A stretch of DNA of 6,976 nucleotides, taken from the NCBI GenBank assembly GCA_013698435.1, contig JACCVA010000329.1:1-6976 (forward strand), written 5' to 3'. Below, one piece after another: positions 5,859-6,976 of this stretch (the stretch's first letter is position 1; each line of letters starts with the position of its first letter). The position numbers were made by a program, and so were the translations under genes. The notes below the pieces were generated by a model. It did not search any database. It saw only the letters and a program-made list of their open reading frames with translations, and had not been told where the DNA came from. Source of the DNA: Nocardioidaceae bacterium (GTDB taxonomy: Bacteria; Actinomycetota; Actinomycetes; Propionibacteriales; Nocardioidaceae).

Positions 5859-6665
5859 CTACCCGATGAGCTCGCGGTGCGCCACGGCCAGCCGGGTCTC
5901 GACGCTGGAGTCGATCAGCTCGTCACCGACCTTGACCCGCACCCCCCCGAGCACATCCGGATCGACCACCACGTTGAGGTGCACGGGCCTGGCGTACAGG
6001 TCCGAGAGGGCCTTGGTGATCCTGACCTTGTGGTCGTCGCTGAGCTCCTGGGCGACCCAAGCGGTGGCGAGCAACCTCTCGTGTCGTGCGGCCAGTACCT
6101 GCTGGTAGTGCGTGAGACCGCGGGTCAGGCTTCCGTGCCGTCCGACGACAAGCTGGTCCAGCAGATCCTTGGTAACTTTCGAGACCTTGCGGCCGAGCAC
6201 GTCGGCGAGCAACGACCGCTTGCCCTCGACCGACACCGCTGCGTCCGCGAGTGCCTCCCGAAGGTCGGGCTCCACGTCGAGGATGCGTCCGAAGCGGAAG
6301 AGCTGGTCCTCCACTTCATCGAGCTTGGCGGCCTCGTCGGCTGACGTGGCGGTGGCGATGATGGCCACCTCCTCGATCGCGTCGCCCAGATCATTGGTGC
6401 GCGACCAACGCTCCCCAACCGCGGTCCGGAGCACGTCGATCGCGGCCTTGCCGATCTGGCCGCCGAAGACGGCCTCGAGCAGCTGGTGTTTGTGCTCGAC
6501 CGGGACGGAGGGCTCGGTGAACGCGCGCCGCAGCGGCGGCTGCTGATCCAGGACCCGGACCACGGCGAACAGCTCGTCACCCAGCCGCGCGGTCGACGCC
6601 TCGTCGATCGTGTTCTCGATGCCGGCCAGCAGCGCGATGCGCGATCTCGCCGAACCCGATGCCAT
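5859..6665 (-). CDS. atpH: F1F0 ATP synthase subunit delta (long actinobacterial form with duplicated N-terminal domain)
   Basis: Delta caps the F1 head and ties alpha to the b stalk. At 268 residues it is far longer than E. coli delta (177). The C-terminal family signature is complete at residues 228-247 (VHLNVVVDPDVLGGVRVKVG), followed by DELIDSSVETRL. The extra length is explained by an internal repeat: residues 32-89 (LFAVVRVLDQQPPLRRAF onward) align without gaps to 122-179 (LFRFGRILDVEPDLREAL onward), a constant offset of 90 residues with about 22 identities in 58 positions by eye. The N-terminus (MASGSARSRIALLAGIENTIDEA) follows the usual actinobacterial pattern. The ATG at 6665 overlaps the atpF stop by one base (TGATG), so translation is probably coupled; GAGG about 9 nt before the ATG is the ribosome-binding site. 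It stands alone and is not fused to b as in mycobacteria. Confidence 0.95.
   Translation of the reverse strand: MASGSARSRIALLAGIENTIDEASTARLGDELFAVVRVLDQQPPLRRAFTEPSVPVEHKHQLLEAVFGGQIGKAAIDVLRTAVGERWSRTNDLGDAIEEVAIIATATSADEAAKLDEVEDQLFRFGRILDVEPDLREALADAAVSVEGKRSLLADVLGRKVSKVTKDLLDQLVVGRHGSLTRGLTHYQQVLAARHERLLATAWVAQELSDDHKVRITKALSDLYARPVHLNVVVDPDVLGGVRVKVGDELIDSSVETRLAVAHRELIG
6129..6302 (-). repeat. Second copy of the delta N-terminal repeat (residues 122-179)
   Basis: This segment encodes LFRFGRILDVEPDLREAL through GRHGS and aligns gaplessly to the copy at 6399-6572, exactly 270 bp upstream in the gene. Shared residues include L-F, R, L-D, P, L-R, A, V-x-V-E, K, L-L, V-x-G, K, D, L, V and R. 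The similarity is clear in protein but weak in DNA, which points to an old duplication. Confidence 0.7.
6399..6572 (-). repeat. First copy of the delta N-terminal repeat (residues 32-89)
   Basis: This segment encodes LFAVVRVLDQQPPLRRAF through GERWSR, the partner of the copy at 6129-6302. Which copy fills the ancestral N-terminal-domain position cannot be told from this sequence alone. Confidence 0.7.
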
Positions 6666-6976
6666 CAGCGGGCCTCGGCGCTGTCGACCGGTTCGCTGTC
6701 CTCGAGGCTGGCAATGAAGCGCTCGACCGTGCGGTCGCGGCGTTCGTCGTCCTCGAGGGACTCGCCCACGATGCGGCCTGCGAGGGTGGTGGCCATGGTG
6801 CCCACCTGGGTCCGGAGCTGCTGAACGACCTGGCGTCGTTCGGCTTCGACCTGGAGGTGCGCGTGTTGCAGGATCCGCTGAGACTCCGCCTGTGCGTGCT
6901 CCCTCATCTCGGCAATGATGGCGGCACCCTCCTCACGTGCCTGCTCGCGGATGCGGGACGCCTCGTGGCGTGCCTC
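6665..6976 (-). CDS. atpF: F1F0 ATP synthase subunit b, C-terminal part (5' end outside window)
   Basis: The frame enters from the right edge and runs 103 codons to a TGA at 6667-6665. The residues form one long, highly charged helix rich in Glu, Arg, Gln and Ala (EARHEASRIREQAREEGAAIIAEMREHAQAE at the edge, shown in part), then VEAERRQVVQQLRTQVGTMATTLAGRIVGESLEDD, a C-terminal pattern typical of actinobacterial b subunits that binds delta. The N-terminal membrane anchor and the start codon lie outside the window, so the ATG at 6907 is an internal methionine and not the start. The b dimer is the peripheral stalk that holds F1 against rotation. It overlaps atpH by one base. The total family length is about 160-190 residues, so a bit over half is visible. 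Confidence 0.94.
   Translation of the reverse strand, partial: EARHEASRIREQAREEGAAIIAEMREHAQAESQRILQHAHLQVEAERRQVVQQLRTQVGTMATTLAGRIVGESLEDDERRDRTVERFIASLEDSEPVDSAEAR

Noticed and set aside
5859..6976. A b-delta fusion or frameshift between atpF and atpH.
   Set aside because: atpF ends in a clean TGA that overlaps the atpH ATG by one base; the frames differ and both proteins have normal family ends, so this is coupled but separate translation.
1..6976. A search for CRISPR arrays, insertion sequences, tRNAs, phage genes or a defence system.
   Set aside because: None seen: no spaced direct repeats, no transposase or tRNA-like sequence, and uniform composition across a conserved core operon.

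Overview
This window is a high-GC, densely coded chromosomal stretch in which every supported gene lies on the minus strand, so transcription runs from the right edge (6976) to the left edge (1). It carries most of an F-type ATP synthase operon followed by three smaller genes. The GC-rich codon use, the long delta subunit, the alpha subunit with a C-terminal tail, and the DUF2550-type membrane protein directly after atpC all point to an actinobacterium. My best guess is the Propionibacteriales/Nocardioides-like group, but the lineage is an inference from protein character and not from a search. Subunit b and delta are separate genes, which argues against Mycobacterium, where I recall them being fused.

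Reading in the direction of transcription: the 3' part of atpF (b, 6976-6665), atpH (delta, 6665-5859), a structured 115-bp gap, atpA (alpha, 5743-4103), atpG (gamma, 4100-3189), atpD (beta, 3182-1725) and atpC (epsilon, 1725-1333). Junctions are tight: atpF/atpH and atpD/atpC share one base as TGATG, atpA/atpG are 2 nt apart and atpG/atpD 6 nt apart. The one loose junction is atpH/atpA. A strong hairpin (1284-1322) about 10 nt after the atpC stop is the natural end or attenuation point of the ATP synthase transcript.

Downstream come a one-span membrane protein of the DUF2550 type (1223-762), a small stress-responsive A/B-barrel (Dabb) protein (720-379) whose ribosome-binding site abuts a perfect 8-bp hairpin, and the start of a PduO-type ATP:cob(I)alamin adenosyltransferase that runs off the left edge (352-1).

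Together the atp genes encode the whole F1 head (alpha, beta, gamma, epsilon), the delta cap and part of the b stalk; the a and c membrane subunits should lie beyond the right edge. All key catalytic motifs are intact. I see no mobile element, CRISPR array, tRNA or rRNA, and no convincing plus-strand gene. This is an ordinary core-genome region; I do not see a new biological system. The points worth a second look are the gapless internal duplication in delta, the alpha tail combined with a short gamma loop, three RNA-hairpin sites, and a start-codon correction in the DUF2550 gene.
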